Below are positions 43,613 to 53,201 of a stretch of 64,000 nt of DNA, one piece after another. This DNA comes from Flavobacterium sp. GTDB taxonomy: Bacteria; Bacteroidota; Bacteroidia; Flavobacteriales; Flavobacteriaceae. The translations under genes and the position numbers were made by a program. The notes beneath the pieces were generated by a model. That model did not search any database. It was not told the DNA's origin and worked only from the letters and a program-made list of their open reading frames with translations. The first letter of the stretch is position 1; every line of letters begins with the position of its first letter. Location: positions 1-64,000 of the forward strand of contig NZ_JAPZSP010000001.1 in the NCBI RefSeq assembly GCF_027531705.1, given 5' to 3'.

Positions 43613-44449
43613 ATGAAAACAAAATCATTATTACTCGTATTCGTTTCTGTGTTAATTACACAAATTTCAACAGCTCAAAAATCGTTTTCTGTTTCGGTAA
43701 AAGGAAAAGGAGAACCAATTTTACTATTTCCTGGTTTTGGATGTACTGGCGAATTGTGGGATGAAACTGTTGCTGAATTGTCAAAAACAAATGAATGTCA
43801 CATTTTTACATTTGCAGGTTTTGGAAATGTACCCCCTATTGAAACACCATGGTTATCATCTATAAAAGATGAAATTATAAGTTATGTAAAAGAAAAAAAA
43901 TTAAAAAAACCAACACTTTTGGGGCATAGTTTAGGTGGAACTTTGAGTCTTTGGTTGGCATCATTAGAAACTGAATTATTTAAAAAAGCTATTTTAGTTG
44001 ACGCATTACCTGCAACAGCTGCTTTGATGATTCCAAACTACAAAGGAGAAATCATTGAATATGACAATCCACAAAGTAAAATGATACTTCAAATGGATAA
44101 AAACAGTTTTTATACTATGAATTCACAATCTGTTGCTTACATGTGTCTAAACAAAGAAAAACATAAAGTTATTAGTAATTGGATGAATATGGCTGATAGA
44201 AAAACATATGTTCATGGTTATATTGATATGCTTAACTTAGATTTGAGAAAAGAAATTGCAAAAATTAAAATTCCTGTCGTAATTTTAGCAGCAACTAGTT
44301 TAGGTATAGATGTAGTGAAAAATACATATGCAACGCAATATCAAAATTTACCTACTGTTAAAATTCTTTATGCAGAAAATGCTGCTCACTTTGTAATGTA
44401 TGATCAACCTGATTGGTTCATCGAAAATGTTAAACTAGCACTAAATTAA
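43613..44449 (+). CDS. Secreted alpha/beta hydrolase
   Basis: A 278-residue hydrolase with a signal peptide (MKTKSLLLVFVSVLITQISTAQ). The fold is visible: oxyanion region LLFPGFGCTG, nucleophile elbow GHSLGGT with Ser106, and a C-terminal NAAHFVMYDQP that supplies the catalytic His. The substrate cannot be predicted. One base separates it from an ECF sigma factor gene, so it is the first gene of a three-gene operon with a sigma factor and a membrane protein. Confidence 0.88.
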   Translation: MKTKSLLLVFVSVLITQISTAQKSFSVSVKGKGEPILLFPGFGCTGELWDETVAELSKTNECHIFTFAGFGNVPPIETPWLSSIKDEIISYVKEKKLKKPTLLGHSLGGTLSLWLASLETELFKKAILVDALPATAALMIPNYKGEIIEYDNPQSKMILQMDKNSFYTMNSQSVAYMCLNKEKHKVISNWMNMADRKTYVHGYIDMLNLDLRKEIAKIKIPVVILAATSLGIDVVKNTYATQYQNLPTVKILYAENAAHFVMYDQPDWFIENVKLALN

Positions 44450-44450
44450 A

Positions 44451-44936
44451 GTGAAAAAGGAAGAACAATTCAATCAAATTTTTCAAGAGCATTACCCAAA
44501 AGTATTTCGACTTTGTAAGGGTTATTTTAATGGTGATGAGTATTTTGCAGATGATGCTACACAAGAAGTATTCATAAAAGTTTGGGAGAAGCTTGAGCAA
44601 TTTAGAAATGAATCAAGCATCAGTACTTGGATATATAGAATAACCGTAAATACATGTTTGCTTTATTTAAGGAAGGAAAAAACTAAAAAAGAAGTTTCAA
44701 CTGATTCTTTCCCGATACTACAAATAGATGATTATTCCGAAGAAAAAGAAGTGAAACTTAAAAAAATGTACGAATGCATCCAAAAATTAGATGAAACTGG
44801 GAAAATGATTATCCTTATGGTCTTGGAAGGAATTGACTACGACAAAATATCAGAAGTAGTAGGAATAAGCGAAGAAACGCTTAGAGTGAGAATTCACAGA
44901 ATTAAAAAAAGTTTAACTCAATGCATACAACAATGA
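44451..44936 (+). CDS. ECF-family RNA polymerase sigma factor
   Basis: A 161-residue sigma-70 protein with region 2 (about 8-75; FNQIFQEHYPKVFRLCKGYF, DDATQEVFIKVWEKLEQFRNESSISTWIYRI by its DATQ and STW elements) and region 4 (about 105-155; MVLEGIDYDKISEVVGISEETLRVRIHRIKK by its ISEETLRVR). It lacks regions 1 and 3. Translation starts at GTG (44451), one base after the hydrolase stop. It overlaps the next gene by 4 bases (ATGA), coupling it to a membrane protein that may act as its anti-sigma factor. Confidence 0.92.
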   Translation: MKKEEQFNQIFQEHYPKVFRLCKGYFNGDEYFADDATQEVFIKVWEKLEQFRNESSISTWIYRITVNTCLLYLRKEKTKKEVSTDSFPILQIDDYSEEKEVKLKKMYECIQKLDETGKMIILMVLEGIDYDKISEVVGISEETLRVRIHRIKKSLTQCIQQ

Positions 44937-45505
44937 AAACATTTGAAAATTTACAAGATATTTGGAACCAACAAAATGACTTCAATACAAATAAAACAGC
45001 TTCAGAACTAATAAAAAAATCAGAGGAACATAGAAAAAAAATAAAATTAAATCATATTGCAACACTTATTATAATTGGCATTACAACTTTAATATTACTA
45101 TGTTATTTTATTTGGTTAGGAATTTACTCGGTTTCTATTTTTACAATAGGTTTAGGTTTGATGATTAGTTCATTGATTTTAAGAATCATTTTGGAATTGA
45201 TAAGTGTTAAAAAATTTAATACTTTAAATATTGAAACATCTTTATTAGAGTATAGCAAAAATGCAGCATTATTTTACACATGGAGAAAAGGTATTCACTT
45301 TATTGCAACGCCAATTATTTACATAGTATATACAATTGGGTTTTCGCTATTAATACCAACGTTTCAAGAACAATTTTCTACACCTTTTTTCATCTATCTT
45401 CTAATAAGCGGCTACGGATTTCTGATAGTTTTTGCGTTCTTTCTAAACAAAAAATTAAAAAAAGAAATGAAAATTTTAGCTTTCTTAAAAAATATTGAAT
45501 ACTAA
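44933..45505 (+). CDS. Membrane protein, candidate anti-sigma factor
   Basis: A 190-residue protein beginning MKTFENLQDIWNQQ, with a soluble N-terminal part (1-40), four hydrophobic segments (about 42-62, 65-85, 120-145, 150-175) and a basic C-terminus. It does not match a recognised zinc anti-sigma domain. Because its ATG overlaps the sigma factor stop (ATGA), it probably regulates that factor. The ATG at 44933 is preferred over the in-frame ATG at 44921 inside the sigma gene. A strong terminator follows. Confidence 0.7.
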   Translation: MKTFENLQDIWNQQNDFNTNKTASELIKKSEEHRKKIKLNHIATLIIIGITTLILLCYFIWLGIYSVSIFTIGLGLMISSLILRIILELISVKKFNTLNIETSLLEYSKNAALFYTWRKGIHFIATPIIYIVYTIGFSLLIPTFQEQFSTPFFIYLLISGYGFLIVFAFFLNKKLKKEMKILAFLKNIEY

Positions 45506-45508
45506 AAA

Positions 45509-45540
45509 ATGCCCCAAATAGTGTCTAACTTTTGGGGCAT
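45509..45540. terminator. Bidirectional terminator between the sigma operon and parC
   Basis: A perfect 10-bp stem ATGCCCCAAA/TTTGGGGCAT (45509-45518 with 45531-45540) lies between two convergent stop codons. It has a 12-base loop and A- or T-rich flanks on both sides. Confidence 0.85.
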
Positions 45541-45561
45541 ATTCAATGAAAGGCTTTTTTA

Positions 45562-48273
45562 TTATTCTAATGACAAAGTAATTTGTCCGTCATCATCCAA
45601 TTCGGTTTGAATATCTTCGATCACACTATCTTCACCTGGAACTTCCATTTCTTCTGGAACTTCTTCTACTGGTTCTTCATAAGGCAATGGTTCCAAAAGA
45701 TTGACTTGTTTTAATTTATCAGTCGTCAATTGATTTCCTATTGCTTTAATTCCTTTTACCGCAATAAATTGTTCTAAATCAATTGTTTGATTGTCTTTTT
45801 GAACGCCTTTTACTTTTGCAAAAATAATTTCCGCCACTGGACGCCAATCGGTAGAAACAATTTCTAATTGTGATTTTTCGTGTTCGGTGATGAAAACTTC
45901 TTCTTTATTTTCGTTTTCGACCAAAAATCGTTTAATGAAATAACGTTCCTTTTCTCCATCATAATATATTGTAGAAATAGGTTTCTTCGGATTCCATTTT
46001 TCTAGCACAATCATATCTTCATCAAAATGCGTAGTCAGTTCTGGAATAATGGTTTTCAATTTTCCAGATTGATTGATGATTAACAAACGATCATTTGGTC
46101 GGAATTCACCCAACAACTCGCCTCTTCCATCAACATTCAATCTTTGAACGGTATCATCAAACCAAACTTTTCTCGGACGCAAAGTAGAAATTCCTTTCTC
46201 CTTCAATTCGATTTTCTTAATTGGATATTTAGTCACTGTATTTCCGCGAGAAGCACGACCTTTTATAGCAATATCGGTAAAATCGACATCCCATTTTAGT
46301 TTTTTTACACTTCCAACTTGACGCAATAATATCGTTACAACCTCAGCTTCACCATTTGGATTGGCAGAAAAATACAACACTTGTGAACCTGGTTTTTCTT
46401 GTGTTAAATCGTAAAATTTATCACGAGTAACACCAGAAACATTGAAACGTTTTATAAATGTTGAACCATTTTTACCATCACGATAAATCATGTTATAAAT
46501 AGTTCGCTTGTCATTTTTATCAAATACGTCAATGTGTATGATATCTTTTCCTACGAATTTTTTGTCATCTACTTTAGAAATCATCATTTTTCCATCGCGC
46601 AAGAAAACGATAACATCATCAATATCAGAACAATCGGCAACGTATTCGTCTTTTTTCAAACCTGTTCCAAAGAAACCTTCTTCTTTGTTTACATATAATT
46701 TTGTATTTCTTAAAACCACTTTGGTAGCTTCAATATTTTCAAAACTTCTCAATTCGGTTAGACGTTCGCGACCTTTTCCGTATTTCTCTTTTAATTTGGC
46801 AAAATAATCTATTGCAAAATCAATTAGATTATCTAAATGATGTTGCACTTCTTTCATTTCGTCTTCCAATTTGGCAATAAAATCATCCGCTTTATCCGAA
46901 TCGAAACGAGTAATACGAATCATCGGAATTTGGGTTAATTTCTGCAAATCTTCATCTTCAATTTCCCGTACAAATGATTTTTTGAATGGCTCAAATCGTT
47001 TGTACATGTATTCGTAAAGTGATTCTCTATCAGAATACAATTTGAAATCAATATACATTTCTTCACGAATGAAAATCTTTTCTAGAGTCGAGAAATGCCA
47101 TTTATTTTTAAGCTCTTCTAATTGAATTTCGAGTTCTTTCTTCAATAAATCAACCGTTCTTTCAGTCGAAATTTTCAACATATCAGAAACTCCAATAAAC
47201 AAAGGTTTGTTATCTTCAATCACACAGCCCAAAGGTGCCACAGATGTTTCGCACGCTGTGAAAGCATACAAAGCATCAATCGTTTTATCTGGAGAAACTC
47301 CGGGAAATAAGTGAATTAGAATCTCAACTTCTGCAGCGGTATTATCTTCAATTTTCTTGATTTTGATTTTACCTTTTTCGTTGGCTTTCAAAATACTATC
47401 AATCAAAGTCGACGTATTGGTTGAAAACGGAATTTGAGTAATCACCAATGTTTGCTTGTCCAATTGCGATATTTTGGCACGAACACGAACACGTCCGCCA
47501 CGTAAACCATCGTTATAATTAGAAACATCAGCAATTCCTGCCGTTTGAAAATCTGGATATAATGTAAAAGGTTTTCCTTTTAAAATTTTAATCGAAGCAT
47601 CAATCAATTCGTTGAAATTGTGAGGCAACACTTTAGTAGAAAGTCCAACCGCAATTCCTTCTGCACCTTGAGCCAAAAGCAATGGGAATTTTACAGGAAG
47701 ATTGTTCGGCTCAGCACGACGACCATCGTAAGAAACACCCCAATCGGTAATTTTTGGAGAATACAAAACTTCTAAAGCGAATTTAGATAAACGTGCCTCA
47801 ATATATCTCGAAGCTGCAGCGCTATCGCCTGTTAGAATATTTCCCCAGTTTCCTTGACAATCTATAAGTAATTCTTTCTGACCAATTTGCACCATCGCAT
47901 CACCAATACTCGCATCACCGTGAGGATGATACTGCATCGTATGTCCAACGACATTCGCCACTTTATTGTAACGACCATCATCCAACTCTTTCAGCGAGTG
48001 CATAATACGACGTTGCACTGGTTTGAAACCATCTTCAATAGCAGGCACAGCACGCTCGAGAATTACGTAGGAAGCATAATCCAAAAACCAATCTTTGTAC
48101 ATTCCTGTAACTTTGGTGATGGTATCTTCTGGATTCTCGTCGTTTTCGTAAAAGTGATTTTTGCCTGTAGAAACGATGTCCTCAAAGCCTTCGTCAGCAA
48201 TTTCGTCGTTGGTCGATTCTAACTCGTCGTTAGTTTCTTCTTCGTTAATGTTATCTTCTTCTTCGTCTTTCAT
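45562..48273 (-). CDS. parC: DNA topoisomerase IV subunit A (GyrA/ParC family)
   Basis: A 903-residue type IIA topoisomerase A subunit. An acidic N-terminal tail (1-35) precedes the breakage-reunion domain (VPAIEDGFKPVQRRI, GHTMQYHPHGDASIGDAM), with catalytic Tyr157 in AAASRYIEA; the C-terminal region from about 500 forms beta-pinwheel-like strands. It works with the ParE-type subunit encoded upstream in chromosome decatenation. The operon order is parE, DUF1016 gene, parC, so a nuclease gene lies between the two subunits, 37 bases before this start. Confidence 0.94.
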   Translation of the reverse strand: MKDEEEDNINEEETNDELESTNDEIADEGFEDIVSTGKNHFYENDENPEDTITKVTGMYKDWFLDYASYVILERAVPAIEDGFKPVQRRIMHSLKELDDGRYNKVANVVGHTMQYHPHGDASIGDAMVQIGQKELLIDCQGNWGNILTGDSAAASRYIEARLSKFALEVLYSPKITDWGVSYDGRRAEPNNLPVKFPLLLAQGAEGIAVGLSTKVLPHNFNELIDASIKILKGKPFTLYPDFQTAGIADVSNYNDGLRGGRVRVRAKISQLDKQTLVITQIPFSTNTSTLIDSILKANEKGKIKIKKIEDNTAAEVEILIHLFPGVSPDKTIDALYAFTACETSVAPLGCVIEDNKPLFIGVSDMLKISTERTVDLLKKELEIQLEELKNKWHFSTLEKIFIREEMYIDFKLYSDRESLYEYMYKRFEPFKKSFVREIEDEDLQKLTQIPMIRITRFDSDKADDFIAKLEDEMKEVQHHLDNLIDFAIDYFAKLKEKYGKGRERLTELRSFENIEATKVVLRNTKLYVNKEEGFFGTGLKKDEYVADCSDIDDVIVFLRDGKMMISKVDDKKFVGKDIIHIDVFDKNDKRTIYNMIYRDGKNGSTFIKRFNVSGVTRDKFYDLTQEKPGSQVLYFSANPNGEAEVVTILLRQVGSVKKLKWDVDFTDIAIKGRASRGNTVTKYPIKKIELKEKGISTLRPRKVWFDDTVQRLNVDGRGELLGEFRPNDRLLIINQSGKLKTIIPELTTHFDEDMIVLEKWNPKKPISTIYYDGEKERYFIKRFLVENENKEEVFITEHEKSQLEIVSTDWRPVAEIIFAKVKGVQKDNQTIDLEQFIAVKGIKAIGNQLTTDKLKQVNLLEPLPYEEPVEEVPEEMEVPGEDSVIEDIQTELDDDGQITLSLE

Positions 48274-48310
48274 TTATGCTGAATATTTCAGTATCTGTTT
48301 AAATTAACTT

Positions 48311-49414
48311 CTATTTACTATTAATTAATTTTATTAAATCTTCTTTGCTTGGTAAAATTGTTTTGTATTTACTTGCAAAAATTTGTTCGTTATTATCTGG
48401 TAATGTGTATTCTACAACCAAATCACTTTTGTTTTGACAAAGTACAATTCCAATGGTTTTGTTTTCTCCTTCAAGACGCATTTCTCTGTCATAATAGTTG
48501 ACATACATTTGCATTTGACCTAAATCTTGATGTTTTAATTCGCCAATTTTCAAATCGATTAAAACAAAACTTTTTAAAACTCTATTGTAAAATACTAAAT
48601 CAATGTAGAAATGTTTATCATCAAATGTAATTCGTTTTTGACGCGCGACAAAGGCAAAACCTTCACCTAATTCTAATAGAAAATGTTCTAATTTATTGAT
48701 TATTTCTTGTTCTAATTCGGATTCAGAATAATTATGTAATTCTGGTAATCCTAAGAATTCTAAAATATAAGGATCTTTTATAATGTCTTTTGGTTTTTCA
48801 ATAATCTGACCTTCTTCTGATAATTTTAAAACACCTTCTTTATCTCTACTTAAAGCCAATCGTGTATACAAAGCTGAATCATATTGACGTTTTAATTCAC
48901 GTACACTCCAATTGTGTTTCTCAGATTCGATTTCATAGAAACTTCTTTCTTTTTCATCATCAATTCGCATTAGAAAAGTATAATGTGACCAAGTAAGTTT
49001 AAAAAAAGATATAAGTGTTTGAAAATCAATATTTTTGAATTCCGTAGACAGTGACTGCGTTTTTTGCGAATCCAATTCCGTAGACAGTGTCTGTGGAATT
49101 TGAATATTTAATATCCGTAAGAGCATAGTCGAATTTGAATAAATCAAATAAAATTTTCTAATTTGCTCTAAACTACTTAACGAAAACCCTTTCCCAAACT
49201 CATTTGTCAATTGTTGAGAAAGTCCTTTTAGGATTTGTTTTCCGTATTCGGCGCGTTCTTTTCCGTTTTGTTCCTCTTCGACAATCATTCTTCCAATTTC
49301 GAAATACGTGTAGGTCATTGTTGAATTTACCGTACGCAAAACTTGTTGTTGTGCATTTTGCAATAACACAACTACTTGTTGGAATAACTCTTTATTTTGA
49401 AGTTCTTTTGACAA
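48311..49414 (-). CDS. DUF1016/YhcG-family PD-(D/E)XK nuclease, copy 2
   Basis: A 367-residue paralogue of the protein at 15299-16303, with the same N-terminal DUF1016 region (GRMIVEEEQNGKERAEYGKQI) and C-terminal nuclease. Catalytic candidates are Asp272 (FYIDLVFYN) and Asp287/Lys289 (LIDLK); the expected Glu is Asp here. It is longer because of an insert at about 100-140 (TLSTELDSQKTQSLSTEF), which contains a 27-bp palindrome and a partial second copy. It lies 10 bases after parE and 37 before parC, inside the topoisomerase IV gene pair. Confidence 0.9.
   Translation of the reverse strand: MSKELQNKELFQQVVVLLQNAQQQVLRTVNSTMTYTYFEIGRMIVEEEQNGKERAEYGKQILKGLSQQLTNEFGKGFSLSSLEQIRKFYLIYSNSTMLLRILNIQIPQTLSTELDSQKTQSLSTEFKNIDFQTLISFFKLTWSHYTFLMRIDDEKERSFYEIESEKHNWSVRELKRQYDSALYTRLALSRDKEGVLKLSEEGQIIEKPKDIIKDPYILEFLGLPELHNYSESELEQEIINKLEHFLLELGEGFAFVARQKRITFDDKHFYIDLVFYNRVLKSFVLIDLKIGELKHQDLGQMQMYVNYYDREMRLEGENKTIGIVLCQNKSDLVVEYTLPDNNEQIFASKYKTILPSKEDLIKLINSK
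49038..49100. repeat. In-frame palindrome and partial duplicate inside the second DUF1016 gene
   Basis: Bases 49074-49100 form a 27-base palindrome with central AGACAGTGTCT and AATTCC/GGAATT ends; only two pairs are imperfect. Bases 49038-49057 repeat 20 of its bases with one change, 36 bases away, equal to 12 codons, so the frame is kept. The encoded peptides are QTLSTEL and QSLSTEF. Confidence 0.9.
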
Positions 49415-49424
49415 AATTCTAAAT

Positions 49425-51284
49425 TTATTTCTCCACTAATTCCTTATCCAATTCCACTTTCAGGTTGTTGATAATGAAAATCTGTCTGTCTGGCGTGTTT
49501 TTACCCATATAGAATTCTAACAACGTTTCTATTGATGTGGCTTTGTCCAACATTACTGGATCTAATCTAATGCTTTCTCCAATGAAATGTTTGAACTCAT
49601 CAGGCGAAATTTCTCCTAATCCTTTGAATCGTGTGATTTCTGGTTTTGGTTTTAGTTTTTCTATGGCATCGCGACGTTCTTCATCAGAATAACAATAGAT
49701 GGTTTCTTTTTTATTTCGAACACGGAATAATGGAGTTTGTAAAATATACAAATGTCCTTCTTTTATCATTTCTGGGAAAAATTGAAGGAAAAAGGTAATC
49801 AATAACAAACGAATGTGCATTCCATCGACATCGGCATCGGTTGCAATTACGATATTGTTGTAACGTAAATCTTCGATACTTTCTTCAATATCTAATGCCG
49901 CTTGAAGCAAATTGAATTCTTCGTTTTCGTAGACAATTTTCTTCGACATTCCGTAAGAATTCAAAGGTTTACCACGCAAACTAAAAACGGCTTGTGTATT
50001 CACATCGCGACTTTTGGTAATCGAACCCGAAGCCGAATCTCCTTCGGTAATGAAAAGTGTACTTTCTAAACTTCTTGGATTTTTAGCATCGGTTAAATGC
50101 ACACGACAATCGCGTAATTTTTTATTGTGTAAACTTGCTTTTTTTGCTCTGTCTTTCGCTAATTTTCTAATTCCTGAAAGTTCTTTACGTTCGCGCTCCG
50201 CTTGTAAAATCTTGCGCAAAAGTAAATCGGCAACTTCTGGATTTTTATGTAAAAAATTATCTAGTTTGGTTGTTATAAAATCGTGAATAAAAGTACGAAC
50301 CGTCGGACCATTCGGACCAACATCGTTAGAACCCAATTTGGTTTTGGTTTGCGATTCGAAAACTGGTTCTTCCACTTTAATGGAAACCGCAGAAACAATG
50401 GATTTACGAATATCTGAAGCTTCAAAACCTTTGTTATAATATTCACGAATGGTTTTTACAATAGCTTCACGAAAAGCGTTTAAGTGCGTTCCACCTTGTG
50501 TTGTGTTTTGTCCGTTTACAAACGAATGGTATTCTTCGGAATATTGTGACTTACTGTGCGTTAGTGCAATTTCGATATCTTCACCTTCAAGATGAATAAT
50601 TGGATATTGCATATCTTCTTCCGTAATTGTTTCTTCTAATAAATCTTTTAAACCGAATTCTGAAAGGTATTTTTCACCATTGTAATATATTGTTAATCCA
50701 CGATTTAGATAACAATAATTTTTGAGCATTTTGATAATATACTCGTTTCGGTATTTATAATTTTTAAAAATAACTTCGTCAGCAATGAAGGCCACTTTTG
50801 TACCTTTACGTTTTGTGGTTTCGGTAACTTCCTCTTCTACTTGAAGATTTCCTTCAGAGAATTCGGCTGCTTTTTGTTGGTTATCACGAACCGATTCCAC
50901 ACGGAAATAATTGGACAAAGCATTCACGGCTTTGGTACCAACTCCATTCAAACCAACCGATTTTTTAAACGCTTTAGAATCGTATTTTCCACCGGTATTC
51001 ATTTTGGAAACTACATCAACTACTTTTCCTAATGGAATTCCACGACCGTAATCGCGAACGGTTACCAATTTATCTTTGATGGTTACTTCGATCACTTTTC
51101 CTGCACCCATAACGAATTCGTCGATGCAATTGTCGATTACTTCTTTTAATAAAATATAAATTCCGTCATCTGGAGATGAACCGTCACCGAGTTTCCCAAT
51201 GTACATTCCGGGACGCATTCGGATGTGTTCTTTCCAATCGAGTGAGCGTATATTGTCTTCGTTATATTGTGTTTCTTGAGCCAT
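49425..51284 (-). CDS. parE: DNA topoisomerase IV subunit B (GyrB/ParE family)
   Basis: A 619-residue ATPase subunit. The GHKL ATPase domain shows [21 protein letters not shown] and [14 protein letters not shown]; the Toprim domain shows [11 protein letters not shown] and [15 protein letters not shown]; the C-terminal [13 protein letters not shown] closes the family pattern. ATG at 51284 starts [30 protein letters not shown] (key GMYIG) and is preferred over an in-frame ATG 54 bases upstream. First gene of the parE, DUF1016, parC set. Confidence 0.94.
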   Translation of the reverse strand: MAQETQYNEDNIRSLDWKEHIRMRPGMYIGKLGDGSSPDDGIYILLKEVIDNCIDEFVMGAGKVIEVTIKDKLVTVRDYGRGIPLGKVVDVVSKMNTGGKYDSKAFKKSVGLNGVGTKAVNALSNYFRVESVRDNQQKAAEFSEGNLQVEEEVTETTKRKGTKVAFIADEVIFKNYKYRNEYIIKMLKNYCYLNRGLTIYYNGEKYLSEFGLKDLLEETITEEDMQYPIIHLEGEDIEIALTHSKSQYSEEYHSFVNGQNTTQGGTHLNAFREAIVKTIREYYNKGFEASDIRKSIVSAVSIKVEEPVFESQTKTKLGSNDVGPNGPTVRTFIHDFITTKLDNFLHKNPEVADLLLRKILQAERERKELSGIRKLAKDRAKKASLHNKKLRDCRVHLTDAKNPRSLESTLFITEGDSASGSITKSRDVNTQAVFSLRGKPLNSYGMSKKIVYENEEFNLLQAALDIEESIEDLRYNNIVIATDADVDGMHIRLLLITFFLQFFPEMIKEGHLYILQTPLFRVRNKKETIYCYSDEERRDAIEKLKPKPEITRFKGLGEISPDEFKHFIGESIRLDPVMLDKATSIETLLEFYMGKNTPDRQIFIINNLKVELDKELVEK

Positions 51285-51467
51285 TTTAAAATGTATCGAT
51301 TTTGTGCTAATATAGTGCATTTCGAGCTGATTTTTCAATGGTTTTTATAGAAGTTATTAAGAATGTTTTTGACAATTTGAAGTAAGAAAATAGAGAATAG
51401 AATATAGAAAATAGAGGATGAATTTTGGGGATTTATTTTATATATTTGGGAATTAGAAAAGAAGAAA

Positions 51468-51953
51468 ATGAAATATCTTGACAAATATTGGAACTATTAC
51501 GTTGGTATATTTGTAATATTTATGTTTGTAAAACCTGCGCTTTCATTTCTCCTACTTGGTTTGATGATTTTTTTGAAAAGTCTTGATTATTTTATTTTCT
51601 TAAAAAACATAAAGAAAACTGGAGCTTACACAGAAGGAAAAATCATTTCTTATAAAGCTGACAGTGATGGACACAAACAGCCTTATATTCAATACAAAAC
51701 AAGGGAAGGAGAAAGTTTTGTAGAAAAACCATTTTATTATGCTACTACTGATTTAAGCATATTTAAAACTTATAATGATAAAATTGATCAAAAAATATCT
51801 ATTATTTACGATAAAAATATTCCAAATAGAATTATAATAGAAAGTGAAACTAATTTTAATAATTTTAGCTTAATTTTTATGCTTTTAATTGGATTTTTGT
51901 TTTGTTTAATAAGTGTTTTAAGCTTGTTAGGATATATTGAAATGAATCTATAA
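51468..51953 (+). CDS. DUF3592-like membrane protein
   Basis: A 161-residue protein with two hydrophobic helices near the N-terminus (about 10-48), a periplasmic or cytoplasmic beta domain (about 55-125; TEGKIISYKADSDGHKQPYIQYKT and KISIIYDKNIPNRIII) and a C-terminal helix (SLIFMLLIGFLFCLISVLSLLG). The order membrane-beta domain-membrane matches DUF3592. No function is known. It is the only plus-strand gene in the region and is enclosed by an inverted repeat and followed by a terminator, which suggests a separately inserted unit. Confidence 0.7.
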   Translation: MKYLDKYWNYYVGIFVIFMFVKPALSFLLLGLMIFLKSLDYFIFLKNIKKTGAYTEGKIISYKADSDGHKQPYIQYKTREGESFVEKPFYYATTDLSIFKTYNDKIDQKISIIYDKNIPNRIIIESETNFNNFSLIFMLLIGFLFCLISVLSLLGYIEMNL

Positions 51954-51958
51954 AAAAA

Positions 51959-51978
51959 CCGCAAAATCACTTTTGCGG
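51959..51978 (+). terminator. Terminator after the DUF3592-like gene
   Basis: A perfect 8-bp stem CCGCAAAA/TTTTGCGG with a TCAC loop follows the stop codon by 5 bases. An A run precedes it, so on the minus strand it would also end the next gene's transcript. Confidence 0.8.
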
Positions 51979-52017
51979 CTAGTCTATTTTCTATTCTCTT
52001 TTTTCTATTTTCTAAAA

Positions 52018-53112
52018 CTAAACGTTGAATCTAAAATGCATCACATCACCATCTTTAACAATATATTCTTTTCCTTCCACTCTTAGTTTTCCTGCTTCTT
52101 TACATTTTGATTCAGAACCTAATGTAGAATAATCCTCAAATGCAATAACCTCGGCACGGATGAAGCCTTTTTCGAAATCAGTGTGGATTACTCCTGCTGC
52201 TTTTGGAGCTGTATCGCCAATGTTAATTGTCCAAGCGCGAACTTCTTTAACTCCAGCTGTAAAATACGTTTGAAGTTTCAATAATTTGTAAGCTGCACGA
52301 ATTAAAACAGCCGAACCAGGTTCAGTCAGTCCCATATCTTCCAAGAAAACTTGTCTTTCTTCGTAGCTTTCTAATTCAGTAATATCTGCTTCTGCTCCTA
52401 CTGAAAGGATGATTACTTCAGCTTCTTCGTCTTTTACTAATTCACGAACTTGATCAACATACTTGTTTCCGTTTACAGCTGAACTTTCATCAACGTTACA
52501 AACATAAAGTACTGATTTATTTGTAATTAATTGAAAATCTTGCATCAATTCTTCTTCATCTTGATTTTGAGGAACAACTGTTCTAGCCGATTTTGCTTGT
52601 AATAAAGCTTCACGAATTCTATCTAAAAGTGCTTTTTCAACTTGCGCTTCTTTATTTCCAGTTTTGGCTGCACGATTTACTTTTTCTAAACGTTTTTCAA
52701 CTGTTTCTAAATCTTTTAATTGTAATTCGATATCAATCGTTTCTTTATCACGAATTGGATTTACATTTCCGTCAACATGCACAATATTATCGTTATCAAA
52801 ACAACGCAAAACGTGGATAATAGCATTACATTCTCTAATGTTTCCAAGAAATTGATTTCCTAAACCTTCACCTTTACTTGCTCCTTTTACCAATCCTGCA
52901 ATGTCAACAATATCAACAGTTGCCATTTGAACTGCTTGTGGTTTTACCAATTCTTCCAAACGAACAATTCGTGGATCTGGAACGTTTACCACACCAATAT
53001 TAGGCTCTATTGTACAAAACGGAAAGTTAGCACTTTGCGCTTTAGCATTTGATAAACAATTAAATAAAGTTGATTTTCCTACGTTTGGTAATCCTACAAT
53101 TCCTGCTTTCAT
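52018..53112 (-). CDS. ychF: Redox-regulated ATPase YchF
   Basis: A 364-residue Obg-related P-loop protein that binds ribosomes and hydrolyses ATP. G1 is GLPNVGKSTLFN (6-17); DIVDIAGLVKGASKGEGLGNQFL (by its DIAGL) is G3; a coiled-coil (about 130-200) and the C-terminal TGS-like domain (FTAGVKEVRAWTI, IHTDFEKGFIRAEV, KEYIVKDGDVMHFRF) complete it. The G4 NVDE variant (CNVDES) is consistent with ATP use. Length is typical. Confidence 0.97.
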   Translation of the reverse strand: MKAGIVGLPNVGKSTLFNCLSNAKAQSANFPFCTIEPNIGVVNVPDPRIVRLEELVKPQAVQMATVDIVDIAGLVKGASKGEGLGNQFLGNIRECNAIIHVLRCFDNDNIVHVDGNVNPIRDKETIDIELQLKDLETVEKRLEKVNRAAKTGNKEAQVEKALLDRIREALLQAKSARTVVPQNQDEEELMQDFQLITNKSVLYVCNVDESSAVNGNKYVDQVRELVKDEEAEVIILSVGAEADITELESYEERQVFLEDMGLTEPGSAVLIRAAYKLLKLQTYFTAGVKEVRAWTINIGDTAPKAAGVIHTDFEKGFIRAEVIAFEDYSTLGSESKCKEAGKLRVEGKEYIVKDGDVMHFRFNV

Positions 53113-53201
53113 TTTTGGGTTTTATTTTTAAAAGTGTGCAAATATAACGTATTAAAACCAAGTTTCAAAAGGTGAGGAAATTGTCTATTATTGAAAGTCG
53201 T

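Larger units (their letters stand above)
51385..52013. repeat. 31-bp imperfect inverted repeat bracketing a DUF3592-like gene
   Basis: Bases 51385-51415 (AGAAAATAGAGAATAGAATA then TAGAAAATAGA) match the reverse complement of 51983-52013 at about 27 of 31 positions. The pair surrounds one gene and its terminator hairpin. Both arms are purine/pyrimidine-biased simple sequence, so chance resemblance is not excluded. Confidence 0.7.
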
